DNA from: Ahaetulla prasina
Taxonomy: Eukaryota; Chordata; Lepidosauria; Squamata; Colubridae
DNA: 64,000 nucleotides
Assembly (NCBI RefSeq): GCF_028640845.1
Contig: NC_080546.1
Location: forward strand, 80,245,757 to 80,309,756
Direction of reading: 5' to 3'
Shown: in pieces, positions 53,385 to 63,822 of the stretch
Layout of the letters: every line of letters begins with the position of its first letter
Position numbering within the stretch: the first letter of the stretch is position 1
Made by a program: the position numbers and the translations under genes
The notes under the pieces: generated by a model
Told to the model about the DNA's origin: nothing
Databases searched by the model: none
What the model saw: only the letters and a program-made list of their open reading frames with translations

Positions 53385-53522
53385 ACAGAGTTGGGAGGGA
53401 CCTTGGAGATCATCTAGTCCAACCCCCTGCTCACACAGGAGACCTGTACGAGGGATTCGAACCGCCGAACTGCCGACCTATCTGATCGACAAGCTCAGTG
53501 TCTTAGCCACTGAGCCGCCTAG
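53385..53522 (-). mobile_element. CR1 3' end joined to a Sauria SINE head fragment
   Basis: 53385-53449 is the complement of the last CR1 bases (GAGTTGGGAGGGACCTTGGA). 53450-53522 is the complement of the tRNA-like SINE head (GATTCGAACCGCCGAACTGC, TAGCCACTGAGCCGCC), truncated. Confidence 0.7.
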
Positions 53523-54063
53523 TCAGGATGGGTGACATTAGTGGCCTTAGCGCTTATTATTTTAAAATTAGCTATGATTAAGCTATGCTTGTGCTCACTG
53601 ACTATCAAAGCACACAAAAAACCCAACACATTTAGGTTGCAATATTAAATAAGCTTAACTAGAGGATAAACTTGAATGAGCAACAGTGGGAATAAGCACA
53701 AGATTCTGACAAGTTTGATTACATCGTTTAAAATCAAGCATTTAAAAAATTTCACACCATTGTTTAATTACACTATCCTGCAAACAACTTTCTGCACATA
53801 TCTTTGGCTAATTTGTCTCTACCCATTTGAATTCAAAGCAACCACCGACAATAAACATTAAAAATAAATGTAATACCAAGTAAATATAATGCTGCACACA
53901 TCACAGAAGCACCCAGGCAAAATTGTTCTGACGGTTCAGAACAATGGCTGCAGAAATCACAGTGTGGAATATGATGAACAGAATGATGTGAAAACTTTCA
54001 GTGTGCAATCAGCCCTTTGACAACTCAATGTCATACGCCAATAAAACCTAACCCTAATTTATG
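53523..54063. other. Intronic unique sequence
   Basis: About 540 bp; checked for the missing SPATA18 exon without success. Confidence 0.35.
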
Positions 54064-54071
54064 GCTAAAAA

Positions 54072-54222
54072 CAGTGGTGGGATTCAAATAATTTAACAAC
54101 CGGTTCTCTGCCCTAATGATTTCTTCCAACAACCAGTTCACTAAACTGCTCAGAAAGTTAACAACCGGTTCTCCCGAAGTGATGCGAACTGGCTGAATCC
54201 CACCACTGTATCTATCTGTCTG

Positions 54223-54284
<62 letters not shown>

Positions 54285-54308
54285 ATCTATCTATCTATAG
54301 CTACAGTA

Positions 54309-54362
<54 letters not shown>

Positions 54363-54505
54363 CAGTGGTGGGATTCAAATAATTTAACAACCGGTTCTCT
54401 GCCCTAATGATTTCTTCCAACAACCAGTTCACTAAACTGCTCAGAAAGTTAACAACCGGTTCTCCCGAAGTGGTGCGAACTGGCTGAATCCCACCACTGT
54501 ATCTA

Positions 54506-54582
<77 letters not shown>

Positions 54583-54592
54583 AGCTACAGTA

Positions 54593-54682
<90 letters not shown>

Positions 54683-54836
54683 CATCCAGTGGTGGGATTC
54701 AAATAATTTAACAACCGTTCTCTGCCTTAATGATTTCTTCCAACAACCAGTTCATCAAACTGCTCAGAAAGTTAACAACCGATTCTCCCGAAGTGGTGCG
54801 AACTGGCTGAATCCCACCACTGTATCTATCTGTCTG

Positions 54837-54870
<34 letters not shown>

Positions 54871-54906
54871 ATCTATCTATCTATCTATAGCTACAGTATC
54901 TGTCTG

Positions 54907-54968
<62 letters not shown>

Positions 54969-55111
54969 CAGTGGTGGGATTCAAATAATTTAACAACCGG
55001 TTCTCTGCCCTAATGATTTCTTCCAACAACCAGTTCACCAAACTGCTCAGAAAGTTAACAACCGATTCTCCCGAAGTGGTGCGAACTGGCTGAATCCCAC
55101 CACTGTATCTA

Positions 55112-55193
<82 letters not shown>

Positions 55194-55334
55194 CATCCAG
55201 TGGTGGGATTCAAATAATTTAACAACCGGTTCTCTGCCCTAATGATTTCTTCCAACAGCCAGTTCACTAAACTGCTCAGAAAGTTAACAACCGGTTCTCC
55301 CGAAGTGGTGCGAACTGGCTGAATCCCACCACTG
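54072..55334. repeat. Composite array: five MITE units and tetranucleotide tracts
   Basis: Five near-identical MITE units of about 138 bp (starting at 54072, 54366, 54688, 54970 and 55198) are separated by (CTAT)n/(CTGT)n tracts. Each unit starts CAGTGGTGGGATTCA and ends TGAATCCCACCACTG. The whole array is flanked by one perfect 8-bp repeat, GCTAAAAA (54064-54071 and 55335-55342), the original MITE target duplication. Confidence 0.88.
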
Positions 55335-55773
55335 GCTAAAAAGTCATAAATATCTAAAGATATACATAATAGAAAAACTTTCAGAGCTCTCTAAGACAAT
55401 AACCTTTCCAATTCCATTCCAGCAATATAGTTGTTGTTGTTTTTTAATGTCAAAAATACACATCACCATCTTTGGAGCGTTTTATAAGTAAGGCCAGCCT
55501 AATATTAGAAGATAAAAGTCTCACTTGGGGTTTTTTTGGGGGTTTTTTTTTTATTTAAGTTCATGAAAATTATGTAGTATGAAATTACAGGTACTCCTCA
55601 ACTTACGACCACAATTGAGCCCAAAATTTATACTGCTAAGTCAGAAATTTGTTAAGTGAATTTTGCCTCATTTGTTAAACAAGTCAGTGCAGTTGTTAAA
55701 TGAGTAACAGGGTTGTTAAGTGGCTTCCCCACTGACTTTGCTCGTTAGAAGGTTGCAAAAGGGAATCACGAGC
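55335..55773. repeat. Flank duplicate 1 (unique intron plus family G element)
   Basis: GCTAAAAAGTCATAAATATC onward matches 56209-56690. It includes the start of a family G element (CAGGTACTCCTCAACTTACG at 55589) and stops at CACGAG, where the next MITE begins. Confidence 0.85.
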
Positions 55774-55915
55774 AGTGGTGGGATTCAAGTAATTTAACAA
55801 CCGGTTCTCTGCCTTAATGATTTCTTCCAACAACCAGTTTGCCAAACTGCTCAGAAAATTAACAACCGGTTCTCCCGAAGTGGTGCGAACTGGCTGAATC
55901 CCACCACTGTATCTA

Positions 55916-55981
<66 letters not shown>

Positions 55982-56017
55982 ATCTATCTATCTATCTATA
56001 GCTACAGTATCTGTCTG

Positions 56018-56063
<46 letters not shown>

Positions 56064-56208
56064 CATCCATCCAGTGGTGGGATTCAAATAATTTAACAAC
56101 CGGTTCTCTGCCCTAATGATTTCTTCCAACAACCAGTTCACCAAACTGCTCAGAAAGTTAACAACCGGTTCTCCCGAAGTGGTGCGAACCGGCTGAATCC
56201 CACCACTG
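55774..56208. repeat. Composite array, second block: two MITE units
   Basis: MITE units at about 55774-55909 and 56073-56208 with CTAT/CTGT tracts between. The right flank GCTAAAAA (56209-56216) equals that of the first block. Confidence 0.85.
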
Positions 56209-56690
56209 GCTAAAAAGTCATAAATATCTAAAGATATATATAATAGAAAAACTTTCAGAGCTCTCTAAGACAATAACCTTTCCAATTCCATTCCAGCAAT
56301 ATCGTTGTTGTTGTTTTTTTAATGTCAAAAATACACCATCACCATCTTTGGAGCGTTTTATAAGTAAGGCCAGCCTAATATTAGAAGATAAAAGTCTCAC
56401 TTGGTTTTTTTTTTGGGTTTTTTTTTTTATTTAAGTTCGTGAAAATTATGTAGTATGAAATTACAGGTACTCCTCAACTTACGACCACAATTGAGCCCAA
56501 AATTTATACTGCCAAGTCAGAAATTTGTTAAGTGAATTTTGCCTCAGTTTATGCCTTTTCTTGCCACATTTGTTAAACCAGTCAGTGCGGTTGTTAAATG
56601 AGTAACGCGGTTGTTAAGTGAATCTGGCTTCCCCATTGACTTTGCTCGTTAGAAGGTTGCAAAAGGGGATCACGAGGCCCCGAGACACTG
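56209..56690. repeat. Flank duplicate 2
   Basis: Second copy of 55335-55773, with small length changes in T-rich runs. It continues past CACGAG into single-copy sequence, so this is the ancestral right flank. Confidence 0.8.
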
Positions 56691-56885
56691 CGACCGTCGT
56701 AAATGTGACTCAGTTGTCAAGCATCCAAATATAAATCTTGTGATGAAATCTAAATAATAATAAATAAATAAATGATGTGGATTCTGCAACGGTGTGAAAA
56801 ATGGTCATAAGTCACTTTTTTTTAGTGCTGTGGTATCTTCGAATGGTCACTAAGCGAACGGTTGTAAACTGAGCACTATTGGTAC
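56466..56885. mobile_element. Family G palindromic DNA element
   Basis: Starts GGTACTCCTCAACTTACGAC and ends GTTGTAAACTGAGCACTATT (its complement resembles the start). The arms carry GTTAAGTGA and TTGACTTTGCTCGTTAGAAG. Confidence 0.6.
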
Positions 56886-57005
56886 AGGGCAGTGCAGCAA
56901 CATTCTTAGGCGGAAGCAGATGCAGTGTGAGCCAGGTTTTAACATAAATAGAATAGATCTGCCAGGACTAAAGACTAGGACATGGAAGAAGACTGGCTTC
57001 GTACT

Positions 57006-57349
57006 TGTCAGAATATTCATGAACTGGAATAGAGACATGGTAACAAGGTCAGCCAATGAATAGGCATAGCAACTGGGTCAGCCAATAGGAGCTGAGACGG
57101 GAAGGAGCCTGGGCGTGGCTCTGTAGCTCTGGGTGCTGTGCTGAGAATTGAAACTGAAACTAGACTGCTGAACAAGAACTGCTTCTCTCCTCTGCCTGTG
57201 TTTTTTGCCAGTAACTCTCTACCACGTTGGAAGAATCTGCTGTTGGTATTGTACGTGTTATTATGTATATAAAGAGAAGTTAATGAATCCTGCTGCATCA
57301 GTTATCTCTGTGTGCTTTCTGGATGTGACTTCTGCAACAAACTCTGACA
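57006..57349 (+). mobile_element. Possible LTR, family H
   Basis: Termini TGTCAGA and TCTGACA are perfect 7-bp inverted repeats. Two CAGCCAAT boxes lie near 57050 and 57080, and TATATAAAG near 57265. No target duplication was found and no AATAAA, so the call is tentative. Confidence 0.4.
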
Positions 57350-57518
57350 ATAAGGGGTGTGCATAAGCGCACCAGCGTGCCTACTGTCCCTGTCCTAATG
57401 TTTTCTTTTCTTCATATAGTTTACATGTATTTATAATTACATGTATTTATAATTATGTTTACACTTGTATCTGTCATAAAATACATGCATGACCAAATAA
57501 ATAAAATAAAATACTTCT
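57350..57518 (+). mobile_element. Family B LINE, 3' terminal fragment
   Basis: AAGGGGTGTGCATAAGCGCA, CCAGCGTGCCTACTGTCCCT, ending CATGACCAAATAAATAAAAT. Confidence 0.8.
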
Positions 57519-57534
57519 ATACTACGTGAGTCAA

Positions 57535-57841
57535 AAAGAGGGCTGTGAAAATATTTACAGACCCCTCGCATCCTGGACATAAAGTGTTTCAACTCCTACT
57601 CTCAAAACGACGCAATAGAGCACTGCACACTAGAACAACTGGACACAAGAACAGTTTTTCCCCGAACGCCATCACTCTGCTAAACAAATAATTCCCTCAA
57701 CACTGTCAAACTATTTACTAAATCTGCACTACTATTAATCTTCTCATTGTTCCCATCACCCATCTCCTCCCACTTCTGACTGTATGATTGTAACTTTGTT
57801 GCTGGCAATCCTTGTTGGTTTAACCTGGTTTCTTTTAATCA
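57535..57841 (+). mobile_element. LINE family C, ORF2 C-terminus and 3' UTR
   Basis: Encodes a short C-terminal piece including FSPNAITLLNK before a stop at about 57690, typical of several LINE ORF2 ends. The 3' UTR has ACTGTATGATTGTAACTTTG. Clade not determined. Confidence 0.6.
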
Positions 57842-57849
57842 ATCTAAGA

Positions 57850-57986
57850 CAGGGTTGTCAAACTCCCAACCTACAGGCCGGATGCATCATGCGCTGGCCA
57901 TACCCACGCCCGGTTTAGCGAAGGGGGGGTGGAAGTCCTGATATATCACATGATGCTGCCGTGACGACATGAGTTTGACATCCTTG
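57850..57986. mobile_element. hAT-type MITE, third family
   Basis: Ends CAGGGTTGTCAAACTC and GAGTTTGACATCCTTG, perfect duplication ATCTAAGA at 57842-57849 and 57987-57994. Confidence 0.88.
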
Positions 57987-58324
57987 ATCTAAGATTTGCA
58001 GACTGTACTGAGAATTCAAAGTTGAGATTGAGTGTATGTAACCCGGGCATTTTAATTAGTTCAAAATTGTACCGTAACAAGTTGCTCCATTTGTTTCATT
58101 CAAAAAGGAAGGCATCGTATATATTTCTTTTTACATACGAAATATTCAAAAACAGGTACTTGTAAGAAAAGTCATCTATATCTATCCAAAAGGCAACTCG
58201 GCTCAATAAATTATGACCATGATAAAATGAAATAGCTAAAGCCTTTAGAAAAATCTAAAATTTTGACAAATAGGTAATAATTATAACTAGCCCTGAATGA
58301 TAAGGTGATTTTTTTTTTCCTTAC

Positions 58325-58420
58325 TTTGTTTTTAGTTGAACAATTTCGTCTTCTGCTGCCAAAAGAGTAGTAGCTGATTTGGTCTTTGTGTCTTCAAGAG
58401 ACAACTTGGCTTCTGCCAGA
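58325..58420 (-). CDS. SPATA18: SPATA18 exon, coiled coil
   Basis: 96-nt exon with TCTCTTGCAG acceptor and GTAAGG donor. The first base completes a codon; then it encodes LAEAKLSLEDTKTKSATTLL and AAEDEIVQLKT, leaving two bases. Mammalian SPATA18 has LAETEKNLEEPKNRSAISLL with AAEEEINQLK at the same place. This is the most 5' exon I can place; the N-terminal exons should lie above 58.4 kb or beyond the window. Confidence 0.88.
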
Positions 58421-58785
58421 CTGCAAGAGAATTTAATACCCAAAGATATATCTTTAAATGTAAAGACACTATTTTTTTCTAGTTTGAAAAAAATATGATT
58501 TCCCGCCCCCCAGTGAAATAGGGAGCAGTGTCTTGAAAACTGCAACCCCAATAAACCTCTTGGGAGAGCTATCTCCATTACTGTATGTTCAAGTAAACAG
58601 AGAGAACCTTCTCATTTTAAATGTAATTTATCTGCCAAGATGTCCGTCTTTACTTTTCACACACACACAAGCACATTTTAACATTCCAGGCAGATGTCTA
58701 CAACATATATTTCAAATTTATTCATCAATCTGTCCCACTATCCTGCCGTAAATACATTGAGGAGCACTGAGAAGACAAACTTCCA
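58421..58785. other. Intronic unique sequence
   Basis: About 365 bp; a short (CA)n near 58660; no exon recognised. Confidence 0.35.
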
Positions 58786-59515
58786 CCAGCAAGATTGCCC
58801 AAAATGTATAGAAATTTATCACCGAAATGCTGGAAATGTGACCAATCACCGGGCACCTACTACCATATGTGGTGGACATGGAGAAAAGCAAGAGTATTGG
58901 CAAAAAATTCAGATGTGGCTGGAAAAAATGATGGGACAAAGATGGGAATTCAGACCAGAAATATTTTTATTAGGAATCATAACAGGAGATTACAGTAAAG
59001 GGTTAACATACTTAATATTGCATATCGTAACGGCAGCGAGATTGGTATACGCTCAACACCGCCCTGAGTCCTTCGGGAGAAGGGCGGTATAAAAATCGAA
59101 ATAAATAAATAAATAAATAAACAGTGGAAGAATGAGAATATACTTCTAGAAAGGGAGCTAATAAAGGAAATATTAGACTGTGCAGAATGTATTAGATTGA
59201 CGGTAGAAGTAAAAAAACAAAGGAGAGACTGAATACTATGAGATTTGAAATAGATTCTACCAATGGTTGGATTTGAGAAATGGAAGTCGGAAGAGGAAAT
59301 AACTAAGATATGTAGACCGGAAGATGATGTAATATATGTAAATATAAGGGCATATAGGGGGTCAAATATGTTTATGTAATTAGCAAGGTATGCTGAGCAT
59401 ACAAGATACTTGTGTTATACTTTAGTGTGTATGGCGGAAATAACGCCAGGCTGGTCGCACCATGTTCAATTTCTTTTTTAATACGATATAAATAAAAACT
59501 TTAATTAAAAAGAAG
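58786..59515 (+). mobile_element. L1 LINE, ORF2 C-terminus and 3' UTR
   Basis: Encodes KMYRNLSPKCWKCDQSPGTY and YHMWWT (the Cys/His block also in the L1 at 13103) with frameshifts, then a 3' UTR ending ATAAATAAAAACTTTAATTA with an A-rich tail. Interrupted by an L2 tail at 59054. Confidence 0.8.
59054..59121 (+). mobile_element. L2 LINE, extreme 3' end inserted in L1
   Basis: CCGCCCTGAGTCCTTCGGGA, GAAGGGCGGTATAAAAATCG and (AAAT)n: about 45 bp of L2 plus tail. The L1 sequence ACGCTCAACA...GTGGAAGAATG rejoins across it with AACA duplicated. Confidence 0.8.
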
Positions 59516-60258
59516 AAGAAGAAGGAACAAGAAAAGATTGTTGACTTCCAACAATCTTCAGGAATTTCATATGTTTTTGACAGCGGGAAAATATCATTCT
59601 TGCTAAGTGTGATTTTTTTAAAAAGGAGATCAAAGCTATTAGAAGGAACTAATTTATTAGTAGGAAACACTATTCTGACGTTTGATCAGTTGAGCAACAA
59701 GAGAAAGTGGGTAAGATGCATGGAATTATGACAGACTCAAGAAAGTTGTGTTGTTTGCCTAAACACAGTGCATTTAAAATATGTTGCCTTCTAAAATTGT
59801 AATTCCTGGACTTGCTGACACAAGCATAGTGAGGCTGTGGCCCTTCTGATATAATTGTAATTACAATTCTCAACATCCTTCATCATTAAGTATGATTCAG
59901 CAACCTCGAGAGTGTTACATTTTACAATTGGTCCCAAGTTGAGAATTAATGAGATAAAGTAATTGCTCTGCCAATAGAAGAGAATAGAGATCTTGCTTGA
60001 ATTGTTGGTGCTTGATTAGGCCATTGTTTTCTGCTTGATTGCTTGTCTGATGTCCATCCCTGTTTAGTTGCTGAAGAGGAGATAGACGTTCCAGTCTTTT
60101 TTTCCTTCATAGCTTTTTTTATTCTTTCTTTTGAATGCTTTGCCTTTATGGGTTTACTGATGGCTGTCTGGGATGCTCACAGTTTCCCCAGCTAAAACTA
60201 TGTATGGTTGAGTCTGTCCTTGTGTTGTAAGATTAAGGAGTTTTCATTTACAATATCA
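59516..60258. other. No recognised feature
   Basis: About 740 bp of unique AT-rich sequence. Confidence 0.35.
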
Positions 60259-60261
60259 GGC

Positions 60262-60569
60262 AGGGGTCGGCAACCTTAAACACTCAAAGAGCCACAAAAG
60301 TCCTAACCGGAATCCCCCGTTCAATTCTGGAGCCGAACGGAAGTCCGATTCTCCTACTATAGTCTTCTCCTAGCGTGGCGTCCTTTTTCCTCTACCGACT
60401 GGAAGTTGGTTCCCCCACCATAGAGCCTCCTCCTAGCGTGGCGTCCTTTTTCTTCTACTTGTCCTACCAAAAGCCCTATTAATCATGGAGCTGACCAGCA
60501 ACAGGGAGCCGCAGCAGAGGGATGAAAGAGCCACATGCGGCTCCAGAGCCACAGGTTACTAACCCCTGA
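60262..60569. mobile_element. hAT-like repeat (GAGCCAC family)
   Basis: Ends CAGGGGTCGGCAACC and GGTTACTAACCCCTG are inverted repeats. The interior has AAGAGCCACAAAAG and GAGCCACATGCGGCTCC, and a CCTAGCGTGGCGTCCTTTTT tandem repeat at 60371 and 60432. The 8-bp flanks do not match, so the target duplication is lost or the ends are off. Confidence 0.6.
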
Positions 60570-60581
60570 TCTAACTGCTAG

Positions 60582-60612
60582 CTGAAGGAGCTTCTTGGAG
60601 GAGAAGCGAAAC
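60582..60612 (+). ncRNA. Hammerhead-like core, family H1, mutated
   Basis: CTGAAGG, A, GCTTCT, TGGAGG, AGAAGC, GAAAC, AGC. Helix II is intact, but the last base of the first box is G instead of A and the GTC site is AGC. Expected to be inactive. Confidence 0.5.
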
Positions 60613-61004
60613 AGCTTCAAAGAAAAAACCAGAAAGTCCAGTTGCCTTTTGAAAAAGCACTTTTGGGATAACTGCTAACTGATATTCATGGAACTATTCT
60701 GCTAGTCTTCTCTCTGTCTGGTGGCTGTTATAATCCTTACATTGTATATTGTAGAGTATGCCCGTTTTGTCTTTTTCAGCTGCTGGGTCTTTGGGTTTGC
60801 TTAACGTGTTTTGGAGGGCTTTAGTTAGTGGGCCACAATAATGCAATACGATTGTAGCAGTCTGCTCGAGTTTCTAAGATGTTTTGGGTGTATTATTATT
60901 TTTATAGCTTGTATCATTTGTGCCATAGGGGGTCAGGCTCCAATAAAACTGTGTGGGTATCCTTTTTAGTTGATGTTGTATAGGGTTTTCTTTTTCTGGT
61001 TTTA

Positions 61005-61640
61005 TTTTATTTATTTATTTATTTCGTCAAGCATGTATTTTATGACAGATACAAGTTTAAACATAATTATAAATACATGTAATGGATATGAGTAAAAGAA
61101 AACATTACGACAGGGACAGTAGGCACGCTGATGCGTTTATCCAGACCCCTTACAGATCTCTTAGGAATGGAGTGAGGTCTATAGTAGACAGTCTAAGGTA
61201 AAAGTTTTGGAAATTTGGGGAAGAAACCACATAGTCAGATAGTGCATTCCAGGAGTTGACAACTGTTACTGAAGTTGTATTTTCTGCAGTCTAGTTTGGA
61301 TCGGTTTACCTTGAGTTTGTATCTATTGTGTGCTCTTGTATTGTTCTGGCTGAAGCTGAAGTATTCATTGGCTCGTAGGACATTGTAGCAGATGATTTTA
61401 TGTACTATGCTTAAGTCAGACCAAAGATGGCGAAGTTCGAAGTTGTCTAAGCCCAAAATTTCGAGTGTGGTGGCATAAGGTGTTTTGTTGCGAGCAGAGG
61501 AGTGGAGGACTCTTCTTGTGAAATATCTCTGGACTCGTTTAATTGTATTAATATCCGACATGCAGTGCGGGTTCCAGACAGATGAGCTGTATTCAAGAAT
61601 TGGTCTGTATGATGTAGTGCATTTGTACATAACTCCTCTT
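61005..61640 (-). mobile_element. Family B LINE inserted in the Penelope-like element
   Basis: An open frame on minus (61630-61235) encodes YRPILEYSSSVWNPHCMSDI, IKRVQRYFTRRVLHSSARNK and RAHNRYKLKVNRSKLDCRKY. The 3' UTR and an AAATAAA tail end at 61005. Confidence 0.82.
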
Positions 61641-62221
61641 ATGGGAGGTTGGGTTGTTACTTTGGCAATGGAACACTTAGGGTAGTTATTGTCGGTTGTT
61701 TTTTAATAGATTTTAACTTAAAATTTGACATTGTTTCCTCTGCTGATGAGGATATCCAGGAAGAGTACTATATTGTTGTTTTCTTTTTCCCTTGTGAATT
61801 TTATTCCTTTGAAGATGTTGCTTGCGTCCAGATCCAAACTTCGGTTTGTATATGTGGGAGTTTTGTAGTTTTTAGATGCTGCATGACTGTCTCTGCTAGG
61901 AGCTGTGTATCCTGCTGTACAGCTTATAGTTCATCCTATTTAGTACATGTGAACACAAGCTTCAGTTTCTATTGCTTCAGCCACTTTGATGATCTATTTT
62001 CCATCCAGCTGCTATGTTTACTAGAAATTTGTATCTGAAACTAGTGTCGGAATTTATGTCACTTTTGACTGTTTGTTTTTATGTTATGGTTTCCATCCAA
62101 CTTTTGTTGATATTGATTTGTTACGAACATCACTTTGTAGTGCAAGACAATAAGAAAATCTAATTAGTTGTCATTTATTTTACCCAGATATTTTAAAACT
62201 CTTAAGTCAAACTGTAAACCC

Positions 62222-62457
62222 AGCTTTGTCTAGTGGTTAAGGCACCAGGCTAGAAAGCGGGAGACCATGAGTTCAAGTCCTGCCCTAGCCATAAAAGCCA
62301 GTTTGGTGATGTTAGGCCACTCATTCTCTCTCTCAGCCCATCTCACTTCACTGGCTTGCTGTTGTGGGAAAATAGGAGGAACAGTATTGTGTCTGTTCAG
62401 CGCCTTAAATTATTTGTAAAAATAATAAAAAGGGATATAAATAAATAGATAATAAAA
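62222..62457 (+). mobile_element. tRNA-derived SINE
   Basis: TTTGTCTAGTGGTTAAGGCA head, GAGTTCAAGTCCTG B box, GCCACTCATTCTCTCTCTCA, and a tail CAGCGCCTTAAATTATTTGT with AATAAAAAGGGATATAAATA. Confidence 0.75.
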
Positions 62458-63515
62458 ATAGCCATGGTATTTAATCCAAATTGTGGGAAATCAGTGCCTT
62501 TTAGTCCATGACATTCCTGCCTGGCAAGAAGAAATATATCTAGGCAACATAACCAACATACTGTGGTCCCACAAACATCCTATATATAAATAGATTAACA
62601 TAATTCAGTGATGGGAAAACCAGAAATGCAGAATGATGGATGTGTTATATTATAAGAATCTAATTTTTGATATTTCCATGTCGTTTCAGGGTCTTTATAT
62701 AGATCAGCTGTAATGATCCAAATAGTCCCAAATGTTCACATATTTAACAGGATTTTCCTCATTTAATGTATCAGACTATTTGTTTATTCCCTCCCCATGT
62801 CCCCAATCAGCTTCTACAGTACATGAAAACTTGAATTCAATTTTGTAAGGATTTTGAAATATATTATTACTCAATGTACTTTATTTTGGGGTACAGTATG
62901 TGAGTGTTTTATGGTTTCAAAGAGAAATATTTCTATTTTAATTTCCTAATAGAAAATAAAACTATTTTAAGATCTATGAATCTTTCACTAGGCTGACATT
63001 TACACGAAACTACTTCCCATTACATAAAGGGCAAAATTAGTTTTACTGCATTTTATGTTAAAAATATTTTGGAAAAGAAATAAATAGCTCAATAAAGGTT
63101 ACAAACTACAGCCTTTTTTTTAAGGCAGCATTTCTCATTACTTGGTTTTTTTTTAAAGAATTAGATGCTTGTAAATATTCGTAGTTTTACCTCTAGAAGA
63201 ATTTAAGTCCATATAAATTGATTTACATTTAGGTCAATTTTGCTCACAATATATGTATAAATCAAGATGTTTCTGAATATAATATGCTCCTCATAAAGAA
63301 ACATAAATCAACTGTTAATCATTATAGTTGATGTCCAGTTCATAATTTGCAAAGAAGCAAAACATTTTTCTTTCTTCATATGAAAATTTTAAAAAAATTG
63401 TTTCTATTTGAGGGAAAATGAGGAAACGGCTATATTTTTCTAAAATATCTGAGAACCCCTTTATAGATGCTTTTTTTTCTATATCTCTAGGTATATAAAC
63501 TTGTTGTATAAACTT
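62458..63515. other. AT-rich unique sequence
   Basis: About 1 kb, no repeat, exon or RNA gene recognised. Confidence 0.35.
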
Positions 63516-63539
63516 GCTGAGAGCCAGTTTGGTGTAGTG

Positions 63540-63670
63540 CAGGGGTGTCCAAACTTGGTCCCTTTAAGACTTTTGGACTTCAACTCCCAGAGTTCCTCAG
63601 CCAGCTTTGCTGGCTGAGGGACTCTGGGAGTTGAAGTCCAAAAGTCTTAAAGGACCAAGTTTGACACCTA
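63540..63670. mobile_element. Palindromic MITE in SINE
   Basis: Hairpin from CAGGGGTGTCCAAACTTGG to CCAAGTTTGACACCTA. Flanks GTGTAGTG (63532-63539) and ATGTAGTT (63671-63678), 6 of 8. Confidence 0.7.
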
Positions 63671-63683
63671 ATGTAGTTTAAAG

Positions 63684-63822
63684 CAAGGTCTCAACCTTGG
63701 CCACTTTAAGCCTTGTGGACTTCAACTCCCAGAATTCCTCAGCCAGCTTTGCAAAGCTGGCTGAGGAATTCTGGGAGTTGAAGTCCACAAGGCTTTAAAG
63801 TGGCCAAGGTTGGAGACCTTTG
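63684..63822. mobile_element. Second palindromic MITE in the same SINE
   Basis: Hairpin of 139 bp from CAAGGTCTCAACCTTGG to CCAAGGTTGGAGACCTTTG. Flanks GTTTAAAG and CTTTAAAC match at 6 of 8 as direct repeats and perfectly as inverted ones, so the hairpin extends into them. Confidence 0.7.

Larger units (their letters stand above)
60575..62090 (-). mobile_element. Penelope-like element, EN and RT fragments, split by a LINE
   Basis: On minus, 62090-61641 encodes the end of the RT domain: NIFKGIKFTREKENNNIVLF then LDILISRG, followed by a broken VYRK-like motif. 61004-60690 encodes a GIY-YIG-type endonuclease start (KTGILYNIQCKDYN) and an HEYQLAV block. LDxLI and GIxYxI-C-C are hallmarks of Penelope-like elements (family knowledge). 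Stops and frameshifts make it dead. An H1 repeat ends the block. Confidence 0.7.

Noticed and set aside
53885..53950. Candidate missing SPATA18 exon after TTTCTGCAG on the minus strand
   Set aside because: An acceptor-like site is present, but there is no fitting donor and the peptide shows no convincing match.
54072..56208. Regularly spaced repeats that might look like a CRISPR array
   Set aside because: The units are MITEs with inverted ends and the spacers are tetranucleotide tracts in a vertebrate intron.
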